This document shows, piece by piece, positions 9,750-18,644 of a DNA stretch of 64,000 nt; within the stretch, counting starts at the first letter, position 1; each line of letters begins with the position of its first letter. The stretch spans positions 1 through 64,000 of the forward strand of contig JAWSUY010000019.1 in the NCBI GenBank assembly GCA_033852175.1. Reading direction: 5' to 3'. The position numbers and the translations under genes were made by a program. The stretch comes from Agarilytica sp033852175 (GTDB lineage: Bacteria > Pseudomonadota > Gammaproteobacteria > Pseudomonadales > Cellvibrionaceae). The notes beneath the pieces are model-generated. The model did no database searches. It was not told the origin of the DNA and saw nothing but the letters and a program-made list of their open reading frames with translations.

Positions 9750-10712
9750 ATGAAAAATTTGATTCGCTCTATAATAGCCCTTTGTATTGTGGGTTTGTCG
9801 TCTTCAGCGTTGTCTGCTGAGCAATGTTCAGCCATTAGTTGCGACTGTAAAAGTTTACCGACTGCGTCGTGGGTGAAAACATGTACTGATCAAGAAGCTC
9901 GAATTATTTCTTCGTGCGTGAAAAAAGAAAATAATGAATTGGCGTTTTGTTCTCTCCATGGACCTTTGGCAAATCGTTTGCCGTTAGCGCTTAAAATTAC
10001 AGAGCAAAAACTTTTGGCGCTAGAAGAGATACCTGCGCTCAACAATAAAGTTGCTGCACTGTATTGGGCAATCGTTAAAGACTTCGAAAGCTTTGAAGGT
10101 AGAGTTAAAGCAGGGGACTATAAAACGGCAAAAAGTAAACTTGAGGTGGTTGGCGCTAATGTGGAAACTCTTTTTGGCATACAGCTTCAGGTCGCCGGTA
10201 GCTTAGCGGCCGATAACAAAGTGATGCTGTCTCAATTAGCGTGGCGTGACTTCTCCGCTGACACATTGAGCTTTGGTTCTGATTTTTACATCAGAGGGGA
10301 GTCAATTTTGAACTCGTATGATGAAATGACGGTTGCCAAAGTTCGAAACCAGTACAAAGACCTAGGCATCCAGCTTATGGAGCTTTCAGGAAAGGTTTAC
10401 GAACAGGTGGGTTTTTCATACGCCAATGGCATGCGTCACAAACATGCGGCTAAAGCATGGAAAAATGCGGCGTCAGCTTCCGCTCTTGTGATGGCCCACG
10501 ACGGTGATATGGACAGCGCGAAATTCTACCGTTTCCAATCGGCTGCACGTCTGCATAGAGCGAGCTACCATTGGGTAATCGGCAGTGGTCGGGGTGGTGC
10601 TGAAGAGAGTTTAGCTGCCTCACAGAAATTTATGGATGACGGTTCTGCGTTATCGGGTTTGGTTGAAGAAGAGCGTCAAATCAGGGCTTCTCGTCCGTAT
10701 TGGGTGAAATAG
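9750..10712 (+). CDS. Secreted Cys-rich protein of unknown function
   Basis: 320 residues with a clear signal peptide (IIALCIVGLSSSALSA, cut before EQCS). The mature N-terminus packs six cysteines (C26, C31, C33, C45, C56, C67) into about 42 residues, suggesting a small disulfide knot. The remaining 250 residues are mostly helical, with no cysteines and no membrane segment. I recognise no family. It is monocistronic: an AT-rich region lies upstream and a terminator at 10868-10890 downstream. The product is probably periplasmic or secreted. ATG 9750 is preceded by a weak AAGAAGAG-like site. Confidence 0.75.
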   Translation: MKNLIRSIIALCIVGLSSSALSAEQCSAISCDCKSLPTASWVKTCTDQEARIISSCVKKENNELAFCSLHGPLANRLPLALKITEQKLLALEEIPALNNKVAALYWAIVKDFESFEGRVKAGDYKTAKSKLEVVGANVETLFGIQLQVAGSLAADNKVMLSQLAWRDFSADTLSFGSDFYIRGESILNSYDEMTVAKVRNQYKDLGIQLMELSGKVYEQVGFSYANGMRHKHAAKAWKNAASASALVMAHDGDMDSAKFYRFQSAARLHRASYHWVIGSGRGGAEESLAASQKFMDDGSALSGLVEEERQIRASRPYWVK

Positions 10713-10867
10713 CCGTTAAAAATACTATCCCGCTTGATGTTGGCAAGGTGGGCGAGCGGTACTGTCGGGTTAGGGCTGTTATAGCCTGTAGGCAAGCGAT
10801 AGACGGGGCTGCTGTACGATCCAGATCAATAAGGTACAATAGAGCAGAACAAGCGGTATAAAGAGAT

Positions 10868-10890
10868 AAGAGGGCTTCGGCTCTCTTTTT
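10868..10890 (+). terminator. Rho-independent terminator after the Cys-rich protein gene
   Basis: AAGAGGGC (10868-10875), TTCG loop, GCTCTCTT (10880-10887) and more T. Eight pairs with one G-T wobble and a stable UUCG tetraloop. Confidence 0.75.
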
Positions 10891-10999
10891 GCGTTTCATG
10901 GTTGTGTAAATCATTTAGGTCAACGCTTTTTGATTTACCCGCTGTTTTACGTTACTTTTGAGTTGTCTGGCGATCCAACGCCCTAAAAGCAGGTAATTT

Positions 11000-11230
11000 A
11001 TGTCCAAAAGCTACGCCACAATTTTAACGCGACTTTGTCATGATTTTTCTTGTCGTAAGTTAAATTTCGATGAATATCGAAGCCGTCGGCGCATTTTGCT
11101 CGCCAAAATTGACGAACAGTTTAATGGCAGAAGTGAGGATGTTGACGATAATTTGACGTCTCCATGCTTACCTTCTGGGGATTTCGGAATCGCCTCTTTT
11201 GAACGAGATCTCCATGGAAAAACCCATTAG
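11000..11230 (+). CDS. Small conserved protein preceding yceH
   Basis: 76 residues, basic N-terminal half with the segment KLNFDEYRSRRRILLAKID, a helical pattern seen in small uncharacterised proteobacterial proteins, then an acidic tail (SEDVDDN). No membrane segment. The stop codon is two bases before the yceH start, so the two are probably translationally coupled. An AGCAGGT-like ribosome binding site precedes ATG 11000. Function unknown. Confidence 0.6.
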   Translation: MSKSYATILTRLCHDFSCRKLNFDEYRSRRRILLAKIDEQFNGRSEDVDDNLTSPCLPSGDFGIASFERDLHGKTH

Positions 11231-11232
11231 TA

Positions 11233-11886
11233 ATGATTGAATTAGATGCAATAGAGGCCCGTATACTCGGAGTCTTGATAGAGAAAGAAATCACCACGCC
11301 AGATCAATATCCCCTTTCGCTGAAAGCCGTGACGGTTGCATGCAACCAAAAAAGCAATCGAGAACCCGTGATGAGCCTTTCTGAGGTTGATGTTCAAAAC
11401 GGAATCGATACCTTATCCAGTAAAAATTTAGTCTCGGATGTGGTTTTTGGTAGCCGAACGATCAAGTATAAACATCGCTTTAGCAATACCGAATTTAGCG
11501 AATTAAAGCTGAATTCGAAGCAGGTAGGTGTTTTATGTGTGATGCTGCTACGAGGCCCTCAAACACCTGGTGAGCTCAGAACTCGCACGCAACGTATCTG
11601 TGACTTTACTGACGTTCAAGCGGTTGATGAGGTTTTAGAGTCGTTAGCGACGTACAATAAAGGCGCTCTAGTCGTTAAGCTCGAGCGTGAGCCGGGTAGG
11701 CGCGAATCACGTTTTGCCCACCTGTTTTCGGGAACTCCCGAAGTGTCTTCCGTTGTTCAAACTGCCGAAAGCGTGATGAAGGGGCCTTCTCAAGAGGAAA
11801 GAATACAAACCTTAGAGCTGGAACTGTCCGGTTTACGTAAAGAATTTGATGAGTTGCGCGAACAATGGGATGAGCTTAACGCATAG
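11233..11886 (+). CDS. yceH: DUF480 family protein YceH
   Basis: 217 residues with the characteristic DUF480 opening (LDAIEARILGVLIEKEITTP, then YPLSLKAVTVACNQKSNREP). The family has two winged-helix domains (about 1-85 and 90-165) and here ends in a heptad-rich coiled coil (EERIQTLELELSGLRKEFDE). Its cellular role is not established; the winged-helix folds suggest nucleic-acid or protein binding. Length matches E. coli YceH (about 215). It lies two bases after a small ORF in the same orientation and is followed by a MITE-like element. Confidence 0.9.
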   Translation: MIELDAIEARILGVLIEKEITTPDQYPLSLKAVTVACNQKSNREPVMSLSEVDVQNGIDTLSSKNLVSDVVFGSRTIKYKHRFSNTEFSELKLNSKQVGVLCVMLLRGPQTPGELRTRTQRICDFTDVQAVDEVLESLATYNKGALVVKLEREPGRRESRFAHLFSGTPEVSSVVQTAESVMKGPSQEERIQTLELELSGLRKEFDELREQWDELNA

Positions 11887-11950
11887 CGGGGTGGCTCTCC
11901 TTCCTTTCAAACTTTTCCCCATTCTAATATCCGGTTTATAGCCGGGTACT

Positions 11951-12164
11951 AATTAGTGCCCATCCAGAAATAGGCTCTGCTCGGCAACTGCTCCTGCGTT
12001 GCTCTACCTCCTGCTTCCCTGCAGTCGTACGGAAACATAAAAACACTCATCTTTGCACAACTACATGTAGTTGTTTGCAATAAGCAAACGCCCACATGTT
12101 GTGACGCAAATCTAAGAATTTTTATTTCTCCTCACGACGAGCCATTTCCGGACAGGCACTAATT
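11951..12164. mobile_element. MITE-like element with 21-bp imperfect terminal inverted repeats
   Basis: Left end AATTAGTGCCCATCCAGAAAT (11951-11971) and right end ATTTCCGGACAGGCACTAATT (12144-12164) are inverted repeats matching at 18 of 21 positions. The 214-bp interior has no ORF and holds a perfect 16-bp palindrome CAACTACATGTAGTTG (12058-12073). One terminus recurs at window position 1. I see no certain target-site duplication. This fits a non-autonomous, dispersed element; no related transposase is in the window. Confidence 0.65.
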
Positions 12165-12278
12165 TAGTGACAAATGATGCGCGCATGTCACAATGGCTCT
12201 ATATTTTTGCCATTGAGCCGTCTAAGGCTCCTTAATGCTTGGCTGCGTTGTCGAGCAGCCTATAGAGACTCTTTATTT

Positions 12279-13193
12279 ATGACCATTCAGTGGTATCCCG
12301 GGCACATGCACAAGGCCCAAAAAGAAATCAAGCAGTCCTTAACGCAAGTCGATATTGTTCTTGAGGTTCTTGACGCTAGGATTCCGTTTAGCAGTGAAAA
12401 CCCGTTAATCGCGCAATTAAGAGGCGATAAGCCGTGCGTAAAAATTCTCAGTAAAAGTGATTTGGCAGACCCGGTTGTCGTCAAAAGATGGCAGGAATTT
12501 TTTGAGCGGGAGCGTTCGGTGAAAACGCTAGCGCTTACCACGCGGTCGCCTGAAAATATTCGTAATATTCCCGCGTTGTGTAAGAAGTTATTACCCCATA
12601 AAGCAAAAGCCGTAAAAAAAATGCGCGCAATGATTGTGGGGATTCCTAATGTTGGTAAATCAACGTTAATTAATATTCTGGCCGGGCGGATGATTGCGAA
12701 AACGGGCAATGAGCCCGCTGTGACGAAAAGACAGCAAAATATACAGCTGGGTGATGATTTTTTATTGTTGGATACGCCAGGAATTCTGTGGCCAAAACAG
12801 CAGTATGAAAACTCAGCCTATCGCTTAGCCGCGACGGGAGCAATTAAAGACACGGCGATGGAATATGCCGATGTAGCTTTCTTTGCTGCCGCTTTTTTAA
12901 AGGAGCATTATGCGGATTTGTTGCTAGAACGTTTTGAATTAGACTCCATGCCTGAAAGTGAGTTAGAGTTTTTTGAGGAAATCGGTCGCCAAAGAGGTTG
13001 CCTAGGTCGTGGTGGGCGAGTTGATTTGGAGCGAATTTCACAGCGTTTTATTCATGAGTTGCGCGCAGGTACTCTCGGTAATATTTGTATGGAAACACCT
13101 GAAATGATCGAGCAAGAAATGATCATCGAAAAAGAAAAAGAACGTGTTTTACTGGAGAAAAAAAGGGCCAAGGAAAAGTCGAACTCTAGATAA
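12279..13193 (+). CDS. ylqF: Circularly permuted ribosome-biogenesis GTPase YlqF/RbgA
   Basis: 304 residues from ATG 12279; the frame is open to 12174, but the family starts at WYPGHMHKAQKEI. GTPase motifs appear in permuted order: G4 (KILSKSDLAD), then G1 (GIPNVGKSTLIN), then G3 (LLDTPGILWP). This order defines the YlqF/RbgA group, which acts in late assembly of the large ribosomal subunit. The C-terminal helical domain (about 185-285) carries ESELEFFEEIGRQRGCLGRG. It ends in a basic tail. The upstream MITE-like element ends 115 bases before the start and may contain or displace the promoter. Confidence 0.92.
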   Translation: MTIQWYPGHMHKAQKEIKQSLTQVDIVLEVLDARIPFSSENPLIAQLRGDKPCVKILSKSDLADPVVVKRWQEFFERERSVKTLALTTRSPENIRNIPALCKKLLPHKAKAVKKMRAMIVGIPNVGKSTLINILAGRMIAKTGNEPAVTKRQQNIQLGDDFLLLDTPGILWPKQQYENSAYRLAATGAIKDTAMEYADVAFFAAAFLKEHYADLLLERFELDSMPESELEFFEEIGRQRGCLGRGGRVDLERISQRFIHELRAGTLGNICMETPEMIEQEMIIEKEKERVLLEKKRAKEKSNSR

Positions 13194-13350
13194 GCAACTT
13201 TGTCGATGCTCTTTGCAGCTACTTTATGGTCATTTTATTTCATGATGTTGACCTTTGCGCAGGGTCCGAATTTATAGACTAGAATTGAGTAAGCTTTTCG
13301 GTATTCTCTTTTTTGCTTTCCGAATAGGCACAAATCGGAGCTATTGAATA

Positions 13351-14001
13351 TTGAGAACCTTATTTTTTCTAATTATTTTTTCTGTAGCTGCTGTCCCCGC
13401 TTTTTCTGAATATTCTATTGGTGAAGAGGTCCTTGGACTCGTCAATTCAAAATATGGCTCAGCAGCTTATGATCGCGTAAAAGGTTGGGAGGATTTGATC
13501 GTAAAAGAAAATGCGGTCAATAATGTCAGTGATCCGGTTGAAAGGCTGGTTAGAGCCAACGCTTATTTCAATAAAGTCCGCTGGTTAAGTGATTTAGAGC
13601 ATTGGGGGGTTGAAGACTATTGGGCCACGCCAATAGAAACACTTGCGACCAACGGTGGCGATTGTGAAGACTTCTCCATTGGTAAATATTTTTCCTTGCT
13701 GGAAACAAAGTTTGATCCCTCGAAGTTACGCATTACCTACGTTAAATCACTCACCTATAATCAGGCCCATATGGTCTTGGCGTATTACGAGACGCCAGGT
13801 GCAGAGCCATTAATTCTTGATAATATTAAAAAAGAAGTGCTACCTGCGTCCAAGCGAACAGATTTAAAACCGATATACAGCTTTAATGGTGAAAGCATTT
13901 GGTTAGCGAAGGGCCGAGGAAAGGAACTGAAGGGCAAGAGTCAGGTAAGTTTGCCAAAATGGAAAGGCGTTAACGAAAGAATGTTGAAAGGCTTACGATA
14001 A
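13351..14001 (+). CDS. LapG-type periplasmic cysteine protease (BTLCP family)
   Basis: 216 residues with a signal peptide (FFLIIFSVAAVPAFS). The transglutaminase-like fold is marked by the catalytic triad Cys105 (GGDCEDFSIGKYF), His140 (QAHMVLAY) and Asp157 (LILDNIK). This is the arrangement of LapG, the periplasmic protease that releases large RTX adhesins when not held by the c-di-GMP receptor LapD. Neither a LapD-like receptor nor a large adhesin lies in this window, so the substrate is unknown. TTG start at 13351, with GGAG ten bases upstream. Confidence 0.8.
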   Translation: MRTLFFLIIFSVAAVPAFSEYSIGEEVLGLVNSKYGSAAYDRVKGWEDLIVKENAVNNVSDPVERLVRANAYFNKVRWLSDLEHWGVEDYWATPIETLATNGGDCEDFSIGKYFSLLETKFDPSKLRITYVKSLTYNQAHMVLAYYETPGAEPLILDNIKKEVLPASKRTDLKPIYSFNGESIWLAKGRGKELKGKSQVSLPKWKGVNERMLKGLR

Positions 14002-14078
14002 TGTCTTCGGCAGCTATTGTAGATGTAGAAGCGAATTAATTTGTCGGTAAAGACTAAAGCACTAAATTATAAACAATA

Positions 14079-14104
14079 AAAAGGGCTGCAATTGCAGCCC
14101 TTTT
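14079..14104. terminator. Bidirectional terminator between lapG-like gene and gltA
   Basis: Perfect 13-bp palindrome: AAAAGGGCTGCAA followed directly by TTGCAGCCCTTTT. The A and T runs let it work in both directions for the convergent protease gene and gltA. Confidence 0.88.
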
Positions 14105-14143
14105 AAGTTCTAAGTTTGAAGGCTTAGAAATTAGTACCTTCGC

Positions 14144-15433
14144 TTATCGACCAGAACGTGGAGTCGTGTTGCGAGGAGTAGCACCCGTGTACAACTGGCG
14201 AGGACGACCGATACGGTAACCTTCGCTGGACATTTCATGCCAGTGAGCAATCCAGCCAACAGTACGTCCAGTAGCAAAAATCACTGTAAACATGTCAGTT
14301 GGGATGCCGATAGCTTTCATTATGATGCCGGAGTAGAAGTCGACGTTTGGATAAAGGCTTCTTTTGATGAAGTACTCATCTTCCAAAGCGATTTGCTCAA
14401 GACGTTTTGCAATTTCTAGTAGAGGGTCATCGGTAATGCCGAGTTCTTTCAATACTTCATCGCAAGTTTCTTTCATTACTTTGGCGCGAGGGTCGAAGTT
14501 CTTATAAACGCGATGCCCGAAGCCCATAAGGCGGAAGGGGTCATCTTTGTCTTTAGCACGATCGATAAAGGCGTCGATATTGCTCACGTCGCCAATTTCT
14601 TCAAGCATGCTAAGAACGGCTTCGTTTGCTCCACCATGAGCAGGTCCCCACAAAGTGGCGATGCCCGCAGCGATACACGCAAATGGGTTGGCGCCAGAAG
14701 AGCCTGCAAGTCTTACCGTAGACGTTGAAGCATTTTGCTCATGATCGGCATGTAACAAGAAGATCTTATCCATAGCACGCGCCAATACAGGGCTTACTTT
14801 TGGATCGTCACAAGGAGTTCCAAACATCATGTGCAAGAAGTTTTCAGAGTAGCTCAAGCGGTTGTCAGGGTACATAAAAGGCTGGCCCTGTGAGTGCTTG
14901 TAGCACATGGCTGCCAATGTTGGCATCTTCGCGATCAGACGGTGAGCAGATATGATACGACTGCGCTCATCAGATACATCCAATGAGTCGTGATAAAATG
15001 CCGACAACGCACCAACAATGCCGCACATCATGGCCATTGGGTGAGAGTCGTGATGGAAGCCTCGGAAGAAGCGGGCAATAGATTCGTGAACCATGGTGTG
15101 GTTGCGAATGATACCAACAAATTCTTCGTATTCAGTTTCGGTAGGCAATTCACCGTTTAGGAGTAAGAAGCATGTTTCTAGGTAATCTGAATTTGCAGCA
15201 AGGTCGTCAATAGCGTAGCCGCGATGAAGTAGTATGCCTTTGCCGCCATCTATATACGTAATCGCTGATTCACATGCTGCTGTGGATACAAATCCAGGAT
15301 CGTAGGTGAAATAGCCTTTACCTGTTAGAGCGCTTACATCAATAACGTCTGGGCCAATAGAGCCAGCGTGAACTGGAAGATCAATGGGTTCATCTAATCC
15401 ATCGATCGTAAGTTGCGCTTTCTTATCAGTCAT
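14144..15433 (-). CDS. gltA: Citrate synthase (type II)
   Basis: 429 residues, the usual length for the hexameric NADH-sensitive type II enzyme, which condenses acetyl-CoA and oxaloacetate. Catalytic histidines sit in WGPAHGGANEAV and MGFGHRVYKNFDPRAKVMK, and the catalytic Asp in PNVDFYSGI. The N-terminal beta domain (about 1-60) contains the pattern GKGYFTYDPGF typical of the type. It is divergent from the sdh operon across 660 bases. ATG 15433 with AGGAGTCCTTA-like ribosome binding sequence upstream on the minus strand. Confidence 0.97.
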   Translation of the reverse strand: MTDKKAQLTIDGLDEPIDLPVHAGSIGPDVIDVSALTGKGYFTYDPGFVSTAACESAITYIDGGKGILLHRGYAIDDLAANSDYLETCFLLLNGELPTETEYEEFVGIIRNHTMVHESIARFFRGFHHDSHPMAMMCGIVGALSAFYHDSLDVSDERSRIISAHRLIAKMPTLAAMCYKHSQGQPFMYPDNRLSYSENFLHMMFGTPCDDPKVSPVLARAMDKIFLLHADHEQNASTSTVRLAGSSGANPFACIAAGIATLWGPAHGGANEAVLSMLEEIGDVSNIDAFIDRAKDKDDPFRLMGFGHRVYKNFDPRAKVMKETCDEVLKELGITDDPLLEIAKRLEQIALEDEYFIKRSLYPNVDFYSGIIMKAIGIPTDMFTVIFATGRTVGWIAHWHEMSSEGYRIGRPRQLYTGATPRNTTPRSGR

Positions 15434-15879
15434 TAAGGACTCCTATTTAAGAGTAAAATACAAAATTGAGTTTTATTTGAACATAACGGCGTTGAAATAT
15501 GCCGATATGTTCGGAAAACAGACAACCTATGAGGTTATGCGGGCAACTATATATCGCTCTCGATTTATGTCAATGCGATATTGGCTTTCAGCTATCGTTG
15601 AAGTTGGCGAGATTTAAACTCATCGTTCGTTGAAAAATGCGACGCTCGGGCTCATCATTTGTTGAAGTTTGGCGTCTTTAGCATTAAGATTCGCCTCTGT
15701 TGGCGCGCAGATCAGTTATTGTGTTGGCGATGACGACATATTAAGCTGTCTGTTTGCTTTCTTTTTTGCTGTCAGACTTTTTAACTCCACTCGATTTTTT
15801 AATTAAAAACATCGAGGTTTTATGAAGTTAGTTAATCTGTTTGTATTATAGGCAAACATTGCTAAGTTATTATAAACAA
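15434..15879. other. Divergent gltA/sdhC intergenic region
   Basis: The gltA-to-sdhC gap is 662 bases (15434-16095) and carries no convincing gene. This left part should contain the gltA promoter on the minus strand; I found no good hexamer pair for it. A plus-strand promoter for sdh lies at its right edge. Confidence 0.5.
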
Positions 15880-15908
15880 TTGTAATTTTCATGCATCATC
15901 CCTATAAT
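15880..15908 (+). promoter_or_regulatory. Sigma-70 promoter of the sdh operon
   Basis: TTGTAA at 15880-15885 and a consensus TATAAT at 15903-15908, separated by 17 bases. Transcription would start near 15915, leaving a leader of about 180 bases before the sdhC GTG. Confidence 0.65.
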
Positions 15909-16095
15909 TCGCGCGGACTTTTGAGGCATGAAGTGTGATTGTTTTTATAGCGAAGTTGGCGCCTCAAGGTTGATTTTTGAGCTACACATTCAAGCCAGCA
16001 TGTCATTTTTGTTAGCCCGTTAAAACTTACATTCGGCCACCCTCGAATAGTCTTTCTGACTAACAGAATTTAAATAAATAAGGTGTTACACAACT

Positions 16096-16470
16096 GTGAA
16101 TACTAATCGACCCGTAAATCTCGATCTCTATACTGTCAAATTTCCCATTACCGCTATTGTTTCAATACTGCACCGCGTGTCTGGTGTTGTGATGTTGGGG
16201 GGCGTAATTATTCTTATCTGGATGTTAGACCTTAGTTTAACTTCCCAAGAAGGGTTCAATTCTATTCAAGAAATATTGCAAGCTCCCCTTGCGAAAATAA
16301 TTCTTTGGGGAGTCTTAGCCGCCCTGGCCTATCACTTAGTAGCAGGTATTCGCCACTTAATGATGGATGTTGGTTTTGGCGAGACTTTGGAAAGTGGTAA
16401 AAGAGGTGCCGTCATCAGTATTGCACTTTCGGCTGTTTTGATTCTATTAGCGGGGTATTGGGTATGGTAA
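16096..16470 (+). CDS. sdhC: Succinate dehydrogenase cytochrome b556 subunit
   Basis: 124-residue membrane anchor of complex II with three transmembrane helices. LHRVSGVVMLGG marks the first helix, and YHLVAGIRHLMMD carries the histidine that ligates heme b. It hands electrons to ubiquinone together with SdhD. GTG start at 16096 after AAGGTG. The stop overlaps the sdhD start region by a few bases, so the two are coupled. Confidence 0.95.
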   Translation: MNTNRPVNLDLYTVKFPITAIVSILHRVSGVVMLGGVIILIWMLDLSLTSQEGFNSIQEILQAPLAKIILWGVLAALAYHLVAGIRHLMMDVGFGETLESGKRGAVISIALSAVLILLAGYWVW

Positions 16471-16835
16471 CTGCAGTTACGAGTTTTGGGCGCAGCGGAT
16501 TATCCGACTGGCTGGTTCAGCGTTTTAGCGCTGTTGTTTTAGCAGCATATACAATTTTTATTGTCGCGTTTATTTTCGCAACACCAAATTTTGGTTTTGA
16601 ACAGTGGTCTGCACTGTATTCTCAACTGTGGATGCGAGCGTTTAGTTTATTGGCTTTGCTTTCTATTGCAGCTCACGGCTGGATAGGATTGTGGGCTGTT
16701 CTTACTGATTATGTTACTGAACGTTTTATGGGTGGTAAGGCTTTAGTCTTGCGAATCGTCGTATTAACCGTTTATGCATTAACAACAGTTACCTACCTCG
16801 TTTGGGGTGTTGAAGTTTTGTGGGGTTTTAAATAA
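16464..16835 (+). CDS. sdhD: Succinate dehydrogenase membrane anchor subunit
   Basis: 123 residues with three transmembrane helices, beginning at ATG 16464 inside the last codons of sdhC. An in-frame TTG at 16458 exists, but ATG is preferred. The helix-1 entry SGLSDWLVQRFSAVVLAAY and the later AHGWIGLWAVLTDY (heme/quinone-side His) match SdhD. Its TAA overlaps the sdhA ATG (TAATG). Confidence 0.93.
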   Translation: MVTAVTSFGRSGLSDWLVQRFSAVVLAAYTIFIVAFIFATPNFGFEQWSALYSQLWMRAFSLLALLSIAAHGWIGLWAVLTDYVTERFMGGKALVLRIVVLTVYALTTVTYLVWGVEVLWGFK

Positions 16836-18607
16836 TGGCTACTATTCGGACTATGTCTTTTGACGGCATTGTAATTGGCGGCGGCGGTGCCGGTATGCGT
16901 GCAGCACTCCAGCTTGCTCAATCAGGTTACAAAACGGCTGTTATTACCAAAGTATTCCCAACACGTTCTCACACGGTATCTGCACAAGGTGGTATTACGT
17001 GTGCGATTGGGAGTAACGATCCTAATGATGATTGGCGCTGGCATATGTACGATACCGTTAAAGGGTCGGACTATATTGGTGATCAAGATGCAATTGAATT
17101 TATGTGCGCGACCGGCCCTGACGCTGTGTATGAACTTGAGCATATGGGCATGCCTTTTTCTCGTACTGAAGAAGGCCGTATTTATCAGCGTCCATTTGGC
17201 GGACAGTCTAAAGATTTTGGTCGCGGCGGGCAGGCGGCTCGAACGTGTGCTGCTGCAGACAGAACCGGTCACGCACTTCTACATACTTTGTATCAAGGTA
17301 ATGTTAAAGCCGACACTGTATTTTTAAATGAATGGTTTGCTGTTGATATTATTAAAAACCAAGACGGCGCAGTATGCGGCGTAGTGGCGATTAATATGGA
17401 AGACGGTGAAGTTGTTTTTATTAAGTCAAAAGCGACAGTATTTGCTACTGGCGGTGCAGGTCGTATTTTTGCTTCGACGACTAATGCTCACATCAATACT
17501 GGTGACGGTCTTGGAATGTCGCTTCGCGCGGGCTTCCCTGTGCAAGATATTGAAATGTGGCAATTCCATCCAACCGGTATTCATGGTGCAGGTGTACTAG
17601 TGACTGAAGGTTGTCGTGGTGAAGGTGGCTATTTAATTAATAAAGATGGCGAGCGTTTCATGGAGCGTTATGCTCCAAATGCTAAAGATTTGGCTGGGCG
17701 TGATGTTGTTGCGCGTTCAATGGTTCAAGAAATATTAGCTGGACGTGGCTGTGGTGAAAATGGCGATCATGTGCTCTTGAAGCTAGATCACCTAGGTGCA
17801 GAGACGTTGAATAAGCACTTGCCTGGCATTCTAGAGCTTTCGAAGACATTTGCTCATATCGATCCTGTTAAGGAGCCAATCCCTGTTGTGCCAACATGTC
17901 ATTACCAGATGGGCGGAATTCCTACCAATGTTGATGGTCAAGCGTTGACCATCACTAAAGATGGCAAAGATAGCGTCATCGAAGGCTTCTACGCATGTGG
18001 CGAAGTGGCTTGTGTATCTGTCCACGGAGCAAACCGTTTGGGTGGAAACTCGTTACTTGATTTGGTTGTGTTTGGTCGCTCTTCCGGTATGTTTATTGAA
18101 CGTACTCTTAGAGATGGCGTTGAACTTCGTGAGCCAAGTGAATCTGATTTTGAAGAGTCCATGGCTCGCTTGAATAAAATCAACAGCTCAACTAAAGGTG
18201 AAAGTGCTTCAGTTTTACGTACTGAGCTTCAGAGCGTTATGCAAAACCACTTCGGCGTATTCCGAAATGGTGAATTTATGCAGGAAGGTATCAAAAAACT
18301 TGCCGACTTGCGTGAACGCATGAATAATATTCATTTGGATGATAAAAGTAGCGCGTTTAATACCGCTCGTATTGAAGCGCTCGAAGTGCAAAACCTTTTC
18401 GAAGTTGCGGAAGCTACGGCGATTGCTGCAGAAGAAAGAAAAGAGTCGCGCGGCGCACATGCTCGAGAAGATTTCCAAGAGCGTAATGATGAAGACTGGC
18501 TTTGCCACTCAATGTATTTTCCTGAAGACAAGTCTGTTGGCAAACGTCCAGTCAACTTCAAACCTAAGACTGTCGATACATTCGAACCGATGATCCGTTC
18601 TTACTAA
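16835..18607 (+). CDS. sdhA: Succinate dehydrogenase flavoprotein subunit
   Basis: 590 residues. FAD-binding GIVIGGGGAGMRAAL-type fold at the N-terminus, the covalent FAD histidine in SHTVSAQGGI, substrate-site motif HPTGIHGAG, active-site region around ERYAPNAKDLAGRDVVARS, and the flavoprotein C-terminal domain with EAREDF-like HAREDFQERND. It oxidises succinate to fumarate at the cytoplasmic face. Start ATG overlaps the sdhD stop. Confidence 0.97.
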   Translation: MATIRTMSFDGIVIGGGGAGMRAALQLAQSGYKTAVITKVFPTRSHTVSAQGGITCAIGSNDPNDDWRWHMYDTVKGSDYIGDQDAIEFMCATGPDAVYELEHMGMPFSRTEEGRIYQRPFGGQSKDFGRGGQAARTCAAADRTGHALLHTLYQGNVKADTVFLNEWFAVDIIKNQDGAVCGVVAINMEDGEVVFIKSKATVFATGGAGRIFASTTNAHINTGDGLGMSLRAGFPVQDIEMWQFHPTGIHGAGVLVTEGCRGEGGYLINKDGERFMERYAPNAKDLAGRDVVARSMVQEILAGRGCGENGDHVLLKLDHLGAETLNKHLPGILELSKTFAHIDPVKEPIPVVPTCHYQMGGIPTNVDGQALTITKDGKDSVIEGFYACGEVACVSVHGANRLGGNSLLDLVVFGRSSGMFIERTLRDGVELREPSESDFEESMARLNKINSSTKGESASVLRTELQSVMQNHFGVFRNGEFMQEGIKKLADLRERMNNIHLDDKSSAFNTARIEALEVQNLFEVAEATAIAAEERKESRGAHAREDFQERNDEDWLCHSMYFPEDKSVGKRPVNFKPKTVDTFEPMIRSY

Positions 18608-18644
18608 TCGTTTGGTGAACTAATTTTTAATAGGTTGAGTAAAA

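Noticed and set aside
11951..12164. Rho-independent terminator for yceH
   Set aside because: The inverted termini are about 170 bases apart and no T run follows; a mobile-element reading fits better.
12174..12278. Longer N-terminus for YlqF
   Set aside because: It begins next to the MITE-like element, and the family starts at the WYPGHM block right after ATG 12279.
16875..17327. 150-codon frame inside sdhA
   Set aside because: It is an out-of-frame by-product of sdhA, which has complete catalytic motifs.
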